Shown here piece by piece: positions 34,375 to 41,283 of a DNA stretch of 64,000 bases. Location: positions 496,001-560,000 of the forward strand of contig NZ_CP019562.1 in NCBI RefSeq assembly GCF_001983955.1, written 5' to 3'. Below the pieces are notes generated by a model. That model did no database searches and was not told the DNA's origin. It saw only the letters and a program-made list of their open reading frames with translations. Source of the stretch: Streptococcus oralis. GTDB lineage: Bacteria; Bacillota; Bacilli; Lactobacillales; Streptococcaceae. Made by a program: the position numbers and the translations under genes. Every line of letters begins with the position of its first letter. Position 1 is the stretch's first letter.

Positions 34375-35280
34375 ATGTTAGCTAAAAATATAATCTATTT
34401 AGAAACGTCATCTATCTTTGACTGGGTACAAATTATTTCCTACTTATCAAGAGAGGAAAAGGAAGTGATGTACCAAGTTGCAAATGACAGAATTAAGCGC
34501 TTGTTTAAAGTCGAAAATGAATTTTATCTTTGTACGATTTTTTACAATGAGCAAGTTCAAGAGATATGTATCCAGGCGGAAAATCAGCCTATTTTTTCTG
34601 CTGAGGCTAGAAAAGTTATTAGCAATTTTGTCAGAGATTGGTTGGATTTAGATCAGTTGTTAGATGACTTTTATCAGTTTGCACAAGAAGATAATATTTT
34701 ATCTCCTTTGGTTCAGAAGTTTTACGGACTTCGTTTGATTGGTGTCCCAGATTTTTATGAGGCTATTACTTGGGGAATTTTAGGACAGCAGGTAAATCTT
34801 GCTTATGCTTATACCCTAAAAGAACGTTTTGTCAAGAAATATGGCGAAGCTTTTCACTATAACCATGAAACTTACTGGCTTTATCCAAAGCCTGAGATGG
34901 TTGCAAATAGTGTGGCTGAGGAGTTATTGGAGTTGCAAATGACTCGTAAAAAAGCAGAATATTTACAAACAATATCAATGCTCTTGTATCAGGGGACCAT
35001 TTCAAGAAGTTATTATCAAAAGTTAGATACAGCTGAGCAAATTGAAAAAGAGTTGCTTAAACTTTACGGTGTCGGTCCGTGGACGGCTCATTATGTGATG
35101 ATGCGATGTTTTCGTATACAATCGGCTTTTCCGATGGCTGACATTGGATTGCAGAATGGCATATCTTATATACTTGGTCTAGATGAGAAACCGTCTAAGG
35201 AATTGCTATTAAAGTTAAAAAAAGAGTGGGGCACATGGTGTTCATATGCAGTTTTTTATATTTGGCGTTTACTTTATTAG
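34375..35280 (+). CDS. alkA: DNA-3-methyladenine glycosylase AlkA
   Basis: Removes alkylated purines from DNA in base-excision repair. The 301-residue protein has an N-terminal AlkA-type domain and the HhH-GPD fold. The hairpin LLKLYGVGPWTAHYVMMRCF lies near residue 230 and the catalytic Asp follows in FPMADIGLQNG (near 254). Length matches Bacillus AlkA (about 300). AGAAAGGTGTAGAT gives the start. Downstream ogt begins 26 nt after its stop, so the two form an alkylation-repair operon. Confidence 0.88.
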   Translation: MLAKNIIYLETSSIFDWVQIISYLSREEKEVMYQVANDRIKRLFKVENEFYLCTIFYNEQVQEICIQAENQPIFSAEARKVISNFVRDWLDLDQLLDDFYQFAQEDNILSPLVQKFYGLRLIGVPDFYEAITWGILGQQVNLAYAYTLKERFVKKYGEAFHYNHETYWLYPKPEMVANSVAEELLELQMTRKKAEYLQTISMLLYQGTISRSYYQKLDTAEQIEKELLKLYGVGPWTAHYVMMRCFRIQSAFPMADIGLQNGISYILGLDEKPSKELLLKLKKEWGTWCSYAVFYIWRLLY

Positions 35281-35306
35281 TTGATTTTCATCGAAAAGGA
35301 GAAGAA

Positions 35307-35813
35307 ATGTACAAAACTTATTACAAATCCCCAATCGGCCGTATTCTCATCTTGACAGACGGAAATGCCTTGCTGGGACTTTGGCTTGAGGAACAGAAAT
35401 ATTTTGGGGCAGGCTACGATTTGGAGCAAGCGCAACAGGAAGAGACAGAAGTCAGCCGACGCGTCTCTGCTTGGCTGGATGCTTATTTCAAGGGAGAAAA
35501 TCCCGCGACAGATGAAATTCTATTGGCACCTCAAGTGACTGAGTTTAGAAGCAAGGTTCTGACAGTGCTGCAGAAGATTCCCTATGGGCAAACGGCTACC
35601 TATTCAGATATTTTGCGGGAGTTGCAGGCTGAGTATGGAAAAATTGGCTCTGCTAGAGCAGTTGGTAGCGCCATCGGTCATAATCCCATTTCCCTTCTGA
35701 TTCCCTGCCACCGGATTGTCGGAAGCGACGGCAAATTGACCGGTTATGCCGGCGGCCTTGATAAAAAATCCTTCTTGTTGAAACTAGAGGCAGGGGAGAA
35801 AACAAGAGAATGA
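35307..35813 (+). CDS. ogt: Methylated-DNA-cysteine methyltransferase
   Basis: Suicide repair enzyme that moves O6-methyl groups from guanine to its own cysteine. The 168-residue protein has the active-site loop LIPCHRIVGSDG (Cys near residue 133) and the helix-turn-helix YGQTATYSDI. The ATG at 35307 with AAAAGGAGAAGAA is right; an earlier frame start at 35226 overlaps alkA. A second, headless copy of its last 25 codons lies at 44401-44475, on the far side of the type I locus. Confidence 0.93.
   Translation: MYKTYYKSPIGRILILTDGNALLGLWLEEQKYFGAGYDLEQAQQEETEVSRRVSAWLDAYFKGENPATDEILLAPQVTEFRSKVLTVLQKIPYGQTATYSDILRELQAEYGKIGSARAVGSAIGHNPISLLIPCHRIVGSDGKLTGYAGGLDKKSFLLKLEAGEKTRE
35736..35813 (+). 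repeat. Left copy of ogt 3'-end repeat
   Basis: The last 26 codons of ogt, partner of 44401-44475. The identical core is 24 bp (35745-35768 and 44410-44433), with about 75-80% identity over the rest. Confidence 0.8.
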
Positions 35814-35837
35814 CTGTTTTAAACTATTGATAAGCTA

Positions 35838-35862
35838 AAAAAGCATCGTTCGGTGCTTTTTA
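35838..35862 (+). terminator. Terminator after ogt
   Basis: AAAAAGCATCG pairs with CGGTGCTTTTT. Confidence 0.85.
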
Positions 35863-35876
35863 ACTTACTTTAAATA

Positions 35877-35885
35877 TGGTAAAAT
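35877..35885 (+). promoter_or_regulatory. Extended -10 promoter of hsdM
   Basis: TGGTAAAAT about 32 nt before the hsdM ATG. Confidence 0.55.
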
Positions 35886-35916
35886 GGATGTGATTAAAAT
35901 AGGAAAAGAGTATAAA

Positions 35917-37422
35917 ATGGCGAAAAAATCAAACGCAAATATTGGATTTGAAAAGGAACTATGGGATGCTGCAGATTCACTTCGGGGGCACATTTCAGCG
36001 TCAGAGTACAGAAAAGTTATTGTCGGTCTCATCTTTTTAAAATATGTATCAGATGCTTTTGAAGAAAAATACCAACAATTACTTGCAGAGGGTGACGGAT
36101 TTGAGAATGATCCTGATGCATATTCAGAGGAGAATATTTTCTTCGTCCCTGAAATAGCTAGATGGCAATTTATTGCGAGTCATGCCCATTCTTCGGAAAT
36201 TGGCACAGTCTTGGATTCAGCTATGCGTGAAATTGAAAAGGATAATCCTAGTCTAGAGAATGTCCTTCCTCAAATCTATGCAAGTCCAGACTTAGATAAG
36301 CGAGTTTTAGGGGAAGTTGTAGATATTTTTACTAATATTCAAATGTATGAAGGTGAGAATGAAAAAGATTTACTTGGGCGTGCTTATGAATATTGTATTG
36401 AACAGTTTGCGGCATATGAAGGAAAACGAGGCGGTGAATTTTATACTCCGACCAGTATCGTAAAAACGATTGTAGAAATATTAAAGCCTTATAGAGGCCG
36501 TGTTTATGATCCTGCTTGTGGCTCAGGTGGTATGTTTGTTCAGTCAGCTAAGTTTATAGAGAATCATAGTGGGAATATTAATAATTTATCTGTTTTTGGT
36601 CAAGAATCTAATGCAGATACTTGGAAGATGGCCAAGATGAACATGGTTATCCGAGGTATTGATGCGGATTTTGGTGAGCACCAAGCGAACAGCTTTTTCA
36701 ATGATTTACATCCGACACTAAAAGCTAACTATATCATGGCTAATCCCCCTTTTAATATTTCCAACTGGGGAGCAGATAAACTGCAAGATGATATTCGCTG
36801 GAAATACGGAACGCCACCTAATAGCAATGCAAACTATGCTTGGATTCAGCACATGATTCATCACATGGATCCTAGTAATGGCAAGGTTGGCTTGGTTCTG
36901 GCAAACGGCTCACTCTCATCGACTCAGAGCGGTGAAGGGGACATTCGTAAAAAAATTATCGAAGATGACTTAATTGAGGGAATTATAGCTCTTCCAGCTA
37001 ATCTCTTTTACAGTGTAACTATTCCAGCCTGTCTCTGGTTTATCAGTAAAAATAAAAAACAAAAAGGAAAGACGCTGTTTATCGATGCTCGAAATATGGG
37101 AGAAATGATTGACCGTAAGCATCGCGACTTTATCGACGAAGACATTAAGAAGTTGGCAGATACCTTTGAAGCCTTTCAAAATGGAAACCTTGAAGATGTT
37201 AAAGGTTTTTGTGCGTCTGTTGAAACAGCAGAAATTGCAAAGCAAGATTTTATTCTTACGCCAGGGCGTTATGTAGGTATTGAGGAAAAAGAAGATGACG
37301 GAGAACCATTTGAAGAGAAGATGGACCGACTGACGACAGAACTATCAGAACTTTTTATTAAATCCCATAAATTAGAAGATGAGATTCGAGAAAGATTGGG
37401 GGAGATTGGGTTTGAAATATAA
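35917..37422 (+). CDS. hsdM: Type I restriction-modification methylase HsdM
   Basis: DNA adenine-N6 methyltransferase subunit of a type I system; with HsdS it methylates a bipartite target and with HsdR it cuts unmethylated DNA. The 501-residue product has the N-terminal helical domain (LWDAADSLRGHISASEYRKV), the SAM motif YDPACGSGGMFV near residue 205, the catalytic NPPF (IMANPPFNIS near 280) and a C-terminal coil that binds HsdS. The ATG at 35917 follows AGGAAAAGAG. Its end overlaps hsdS-1 by 11 nt, so both are translated from one message. Confidence 0.95.
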   Translation: MAKKSNANIGFEKELWDAADSLRGHISASEYRKVIVGLIFLKYVSDAFEEKYQQLLAEGDGFENDPDAYSEENIFFVPEIARWQFIASHAHSSEIGTVLDSAMREIEKDNPSLENVLPQIYASPDLDKRVLGEVVDIFTNIQMYEGENEKDLLGRAYEYCIEQFAAYEGKRGGEFYTPTSIVKTIVEILKPYRGRVYDPACGSGGMFVQSAKFIENHSGNINNLSVFGQESNADTWKMAKMNMVIRGIDADFGEHQANSFFNDLHPTLKANYIMANPPFNISNWGADKLQDDIRWKYGTPPNSNANYAWIQHMIHHMDPSNGKVGLVLANGSLSSTQSGEGDIRKKIIEDDLIEGIIALPANLFYSVTIPACLWFISKNKKQKGKTLFIDARNMGEMIDRKHRDFIDEDIKKLADTFEAFQNGNLEDVKGFCASVETAEIAKQDFILTPGRYVGIEEKEDDGEPFEEKMDRLTTELSELFIKSHKLEDEIRERLGEIGFEI

Positions 37423-37969
37423 GGAGGTAAATTTAGGTGAACTTGTTAGCTTTGTTTCAAAAGGTATTCCACCAAAATATATTGAGACTAAATCCGATAA
37501 TACTATCGTTGTACTTAATCAAAGGACGAATAGAAATTTTCAAATTGATTACTCTTTGTCACGGTTAAATGATTTATTGAAGAAAAAAGTACCTACAAAT
37601 AAGATACTAATAGATTATGATATTTTGATAAATTCTACAGGCGTTGGAACAGCAGGACGAGTTGCTCAATTAGTAAAAGTACCTGAATTGACTACTGTAG
37701 ATGGACATATGATAATTGTTAGACCAGATGAAGAGAAAATAGATCCTTTGTATTTAGGTTATGCTCTTAAAGCACAACAAGTAAAAATTGAAGGATTACA
37801 AGAAGGATCAACTGGGCAGACTGAGTTAAATCGACAACGATTATTGAATGATATTATTATACAATTTCCTGAATCAAGAAAATTACAACAAGATATTTCC
37901 AGACTATTCTTTTCACTTGATGAAAAGATTGAGAATAATAAAAAGATAAATCATCATTTACTGGCTTGA
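37412..37969 (+). CDS. hsdS: HsdS, half-length (first recognition half, 'A')
   Basis: A 185-residue HsdS containing one target-recognition domain (LGELVSFVSKGIPPKYIETK... to about residue 150) and one conserved helix (LDEKIENNKKINHHL). It stops two codons after the recombination repeat (LLA then TGA). Full HsdS proteins have two such halves. The TTG at 37412 is the likely start, with GGGGGAG upstream inside hsdM. As written it can recognise only half a site unless it dimerises. Inversion of the next segment would extend it to 369 residues. Confidence 0.88.
   Translation: MKYKEVNLGELVSFVSKGIPPKYIETKSDNTIVVLNQRTNRNFQIDYSLSRLNDLLKKKVPTNKILIDYDILINSTGVGTAGRVAQLVKVPELTTVDGHMIIVRPDEEKIDPLYLGYALKAQQVKIEGLQEGSTGQTELNRQRLLNDIIIQFPESRKLQQDISRLFFSLDEKIENNKKINHHLLA
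37928..37960 (+). repeat. 33-bp direct repeat, left copy (contains IR core)
   Basis: Identical to 40074-40106. It encodes the hinge IENNKKINHHL in both hsdS genes. Its last 16 bp, GATAAATCATCATTTA (37945-37960), are the inverted-repeat core. Confidence 0.92.
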
Positions 37970-38530
37970 TCAATAGAAATTTCGCCAGACAGAAGTTTTG
38001 GGAGGAGAGTGTCCCTAATATTAGTTAGTTTATCAATTTCTTTATTGTTGTTGGCTATATTCTCAATAAAGGAGTTGAATAAAAATAATTTTTCTTTATT
38101 ACTTGTCATAAAAATATCAAAATGTTCTATCTGACCTTTTGTTATAAATTTTATGACAGAACCTCTATGTCCAGAAGTAATATCGTTTAAAAAATATTTA
38201 ATTGCATAATACAGATAGCCAAAGTGTTCATCATTATTAGGGATTAGAACATAAGTTCTTTGGTAAGCTTCAAATTTTCCATTAAATATTTTAACATTAA
38301 AGTCTCCATTACCTGCCAATAAAATTGCTCTAGCATCAAATGAATAATTGTCCGTATAAGAAATGTTTTGAGAACAACTAAAAAACGGATATTCTCCTCC
38401 TTTTGCAATATTTGCATCTTTTTTGCCGGTAATAACAGGGAAGAAATCTCCTAATTTGTTGGTGACTTCTTTTTTACTAAACTCTTCTTTAAAAATAGAT
38501 AAGGCCATCTGCTCTAAATGATGATTTATC
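37945..38530. repeat. Invertible hsdS segment bounded by 16-bp inverted repeats
   Basis: GATAAATCATCATTTA at 37945-37960 and its exact reverse complement at 38515-38530 enclose 554 bp that hold the 3' half of an hsdS in minus orientation. Flipping the segment joins codon TTA (Leu) of half A in frame to GAG CAG ATG GCC of half 'a'. This is a prediction from sequence; no read evidence is available here. Confidence 0.85.
37954..38508 (-). CDS. hsdS: Inverted HsdS second half ('a'), silent cassette
   Basis: A 184-residue HsdS fragment on the minus strand: a recognition domain (KLGDFFPVITGKKDANIAKGGEYPFFSC...) and the usual C-terminal helix NIRDTLLPKLLSGEISIDQASK. It lacks an upstream recognition half. 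In frame before its ATG the sequence reads KINHHLEQ, the hinge, so it was cut from a full HsdS at the repeat. No promoter or good ribosome binding site is visible on the minus strand, so it is probably not expressed in this orientation. Confidence 0.88.
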   Translation of the reverse strand: MALSIFKEEFSKKEVTNKLGDFFPVITGKKDANIAKGGEYPFFSCSQNISYTDNYSFDARAILLAGNGDFNVKIFNGKFEAYQRTYVLIPNNDEHFGYLYYAIKYFLNDITSGHRGSVIKFITKGQIEHFDIFMTSNKEKLFLFNSFIENIANNNKEIDKLTNIRDTLLPKLLSGEISIDQASK

Positions 38531-38550
38531 GTTTTAAGCTATCCATAGAG

Positions 38551-38556
38551 TATAAT
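38551..38556 (+). promoter_or_regulatory. -10 box for recombinase gene
   Basis: TATAAT just outside the right inverted repeat, 22 nt before the recombinase ATG; no good -35. Its position means that inversion of 37945-38530 does not change it but does change what lies upstream. Confidence 0.45.
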
Positions 38557-38578
38557 AAAAACGAAAGGTAGGTAGCTT

Positions 38579-39565
38579 ATGAAAGATAAATTAATCACAC
38601 AAATTACAACAGATATGGCCAATCATTTAAGTACTCAACAATTAGAAAATCTGCAAAAGGTACTAATGGCGGCTTTTATCAATGTAGAAATTGCAGAAAT
38701 AAAAACAGTAAATAAGCAGAAGAGTAATGAGAAATTGCTTGAGTTATTTATTTCTGCAAAGCGGATTGAAGGTTGTAGTGAAAAGTCTTTAAAATATTAT
38801 AGAATGGTCATTGAGAATATGTTTACCAGTCTTAATTTGATTGTAAGAGATATAGCGACTAGTGACTTACGGACTTATCTTGCACATTATCAACGAGAAC
38901 GAAAATCTAGCAAAGTAACTATTGATAATATGCGTCGGATTTTTAGTAGTTTTTTTAGTTGGCTTGAAGATGAGGATTTCATTCTCAAAAGCCCTGTGCG
39001 CCGGATTCGTAAGATAAAGACGGATAAAACGATTAAAGAAACTTTTTCTGATGAAGGATTAGAACTGCTGAGAGATACCTGTCATGAAATTCGTGATTTG
39101 GCCATGATTGATTTATTGGCTTCAACTGGAATGCGGGTAGGTGAACTAGTGAGATTGAATAGAGAGGATATTAATTTTTATGAAAGAGAATGTATTGTCT
39201 TTGGTAAAGGGAATAGTGAGCGAATCGTCTACTTCGACGCTAGAACAAAGATTCACTTGATAAACTACTTGGACAGTCGTCAGGATGATAATCCAGCTTT
39301 GTTCGTTTCCTTGTCATCTCCACATGATAGATTGCTAATCGGAGGGGTAGAAACAAGATTGAGACAACTCGGTGTAAAAGCAGATTTAAATAAAGTCCAT
39401 CCGCATAAATTCAGACGGACATTGGCGACACGCGCCATAGACAAGGGCATGCCCATCGAACAAGTCCAGCACTTACTTGGCCATGTCAAGATAGATACCA
39501 CCATGCACTATGCCATGGTCAATCAAGCGAATGTAAAAAATTCGCATAGGAAATATATAGGTTGA
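38579..39565 (+). CDS. Tyrosine recombinase (hsdS invertase)
   Basis: A 328-residue tyrosine recombinase. It has an N-terminal SAM-like DNA-binding domain (SAKRIEGCSEKSLKYYRMVIE, FSWLEDEDFILKSP) and the catalytic domain with Arg in ASTGMRVGELVRL (near 186), HPHKFRRTLAT (His-x-x-Arg near 275), LLGHVKIDTT and the nucleophile Tyr in HYAMVNQ (near 312). Related enzymes (CreX/PsrA in ivr, TvrR in tvr) shuffle hsdS in pneumococcus. It begins after the invertible segment and ends 13 nt before hsdS-2, so it is probably cotranscribed with it. Confidence 0.92.
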   Translation: MKDKLITQITTDMANHLSTQQLENLQKVLMAAFINVEIAEIKTVNKQKSNEKLLELFISAKRIEGCSEKSLKYYRMVIENMFTSLNLIVRDIATSDLRTYLAHYQRERKSSKVTIDNMRRIFSSFFSWLEDEDFILKSPVRRIRKIKTDKTIKETFSDEGLELLRDTCHEIRDLAMIDLLASTGMRVGELVRLNREDINFYERECIVFGKGNSERIVYFDARTKIHLINYLDSRQDDNPALFVSLSSPHDRLLIGGVETRLRQLGVKADLNKVHPHKFRRTLATRAIDKGMPIEQVQHLLGHVKIDTTMHYAMVNQANVKNSHRKYIG

Positions 39566-39578
39566 GGAGAAGTAGAAA

Positions 39579-40742
39579 TTGAATAATTGGAAGAAAGTGA
39601 AACTTTCAGATATTATAGAATTTAATCCCCGAGAAACTTTGTCAAAGGGAGCTATTGCTAAAAAAATAGCGATGGAAAAATTAGAACCTTTTACGCGCGA
39701 TATTCCCGAGTTTGAGTATTTTGAATTTAGAGGTGGTACCAAATTCAGAAATGGGGATACTTTAATGGCACGTATTACTCCAAGTCTTGAAAATGGAAAA
39801 ACGTCTAAGGTAAATTTATTAGACAAAGATGAAGTAGGGTTTGGGTCTACTGAGTTTATTGTTGTAAGAGCCAAAGAAAATATTAGTGATGAAAATTTCG
39901 TTTATTATTTAATGATTGCTCCAAATATCAGAGGAGTTGCTATTAAATCAATGGTAGGAACTTCAGGCAGACAAAGAGTTCAGCTAGATGTTCTCAAAAA
40001 TCACGAAATTCTATGTCCTCCGTTAAAAGAACAAATTAGAATTGGTAAAATTCTTAAGGTGCTAGATGATAAAATTGAGAATAATAAAAAGATAAATCAT
40101 CATTTAGCGGCTATTAGTAAGAATTATTTGAAGATTTTCTATTCAAGTAATTCTATTAAATTAGGAGATATATTTGAATTAAAATCAGGCTATGCGTTTA
40201 AGAGTAAAGACTGGGTTGACGAAGGTAAACCAGTAATCAAAATAAAAGATATAGATGGGATAACTGTTGATATTACTAATCTAAATTATGTAAAAAATAA
40301 GTCTCAATTATCAAAGGCTTCAAACTTTGAGGTGTTTGGAAAAGAAATTGTAATGGCTCTAACGGGGGCGACTACTGGAAAAATCGGCGTTATTCCAAAA
40401 AATTTTAAGGGATATGTAAATCAGCGTGTTGGTTTATTTTATGCTAAAACAGAACTTTCTTATGCAGTCCTTTGGTCTATTTTGCAACAGCAAAATATAA
40501 TTACAGACTTAATCAAACTTTCTAGCGGTTCTGCACAAGCAAACTTGAGTCCATTTTCAGTGAATAGTTATGACTTGAATGTAACATTTAAAGATTTAAT
40601 TGAGTTAGACAAAGTACTCTCTCCTCTTTATGAGTTATTTTGTTTCAACCTTTCAGAAATTCAAAGGTTATCTAAACTAAGAGATACTCTCCTACCCAAA
40701 CTTTTATCTGGTGAACTCTCTGTCAATCAAGCCAGTAAATGA
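39579..40742 (+). CDS. hsdS: HsdS, full length (halves 'B' + 'b')
   Basis: The 387-residue specificity subunit that, with HsdM, sets the methylation target. Two recognition domains (about residues 5-150 and 190-340), each followed by a conserved helix: LDDKIENNKKINHHLAA (near 166-182) and LRDTLLPKLLSGELSVNQASK at the end. The TTG at 39579 follows GAGGAG at good distance. As the only complete hsdS here it should be the active one. Its hinge holds the 33-bp repeat and its last codons hold an inverted copy of the core. Confidence 0.93.
   Translation: MNNWKKVKLSDIIEFNPRETLSKGAIAKKIAMEKLEPFTRDIPEFEYFEFRGGTKFRNGDTLMARITPSLENGKTSKVNLLDKDEVGFGSTEFIVVRAKENISDENFVYYLMIAPNIRGVAIKSMVGTSGRQRVQLDVLKNHEILCPPLKEQIRIGKILKVLDDKIENNKKINHHLAAISKNYLKIFYSSNSIKLGDIFELKSGYAFKSKDWVDEGKPVIKIKDIDGITVDITNLNYVKNKSQLSKASNFEVFGKEIVMALTGATTGKIGVIPKNFKGYVNQRVGLFYAKTELSYAVLWSILQQQNIITDLIKLSSGSAQANLSPFSVNSYDLNVTFKDLIELDKVLSPLYELFCFNLSEIQRLSKLRDTLLPKLLSGELSVNQASK
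40074..40106 (+). repeat. 33-bp direct repeat, right copy
   Basis: Identical to 37928-37960, in the same orientation, located in the hinge of the full-length hsdS. Deletion between the two would remove 2,146 bp including the recombinase. Confidence 0.92.
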
Positions 40743-40749
40743 TGATTTA
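40726..40749 (-). repeat. 24-bp inverted repeat partner of 37947-37970
   Basis: The 3' end of the full-length hsdS carries the exact reverse complement of 37947-37970: ATCAAGCCAGTAA plus TGATGATTTA with one base between. It encodes the shared C-terminus QASK and the stop. Confidence 0.88.
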
Positions 40750-40778
40750 GCGTACAAAATGAAAAAGGTAGTATAAAA

Positions 40779-41243
40779 TTGAAAGTTATAATTGATTTAG
40801 GAAATATTTGGGAAGCACTTTCAGCAATTGGTACGATTGGTGCAGTTGTTGTTTCATTGTATCTTTCTCGTAAAGATTCGATAAATAAAATACGGGTAAG
40901 TACACAAGTAATCATTCCAGTAGGTTCTTTGGATAAAAAAATTTATACTAATGTAACGATTACTAATGTTGGGAGACAGGAAGTAATCATTACTCAGATC
41001 GGAGTTACTCATTCAAGATATGCAAAAAAGAGATTTGCCTTTATAACAAACATGGGGGTTTTTAATAATACGCTGCCTAGTTATTTAAAAACTGGTGAGT
41101 TTGCTGATTTTGGATGTATTCAAGAAAACTTGAGACAACAGTTTATTAATAAGCATTTAAGTGGAAAAAAAGCTTATGGCTATGCTATTGATTCCCTAGG
41201 GAAAATATATTTTTCAAAAAAGTTTGTATTATTTGATGAATAG
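40779..41243 (+). CDS. Small membrane-anchored protein in type I locus
   Basis: 154 residues, not recognised. One probable membrane helix near the N-terminus (about residues 9-29, IWEALSAIGTIGAVVVSLYL) is followed by a positive stretch and a beta-rich domain (about 40-154: VSTQVIIPVGSLDKKIYTNV, VTITNVGRQEVIITQIGV). TTG start at 40779 after AAGGTAG. It lies between hsdS and hsdR in the same direction, so it is expressed with the RM genes. It might be an accessory or defence-linked protein, or a passenger. Confidence 0.7.
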   Translation: MKVIIDLGNIWEALSAIGTIGAVVVSLYLSRKDSINKIRVSTQVIIPVGSLDKKIYTNVTITNVGRQEVIITQIGVTHSRYAKKRFAFITNMGVFNNTLPSYLKTGEFADFGCIQENLRQQFINKHLSGKKAYGYAIDSLGKIYFSKKFVLFDE

Positions 41244-41283
41244 TGTAAGTTTAGTATACTATTTATAGAATGGAGTTTAATTT

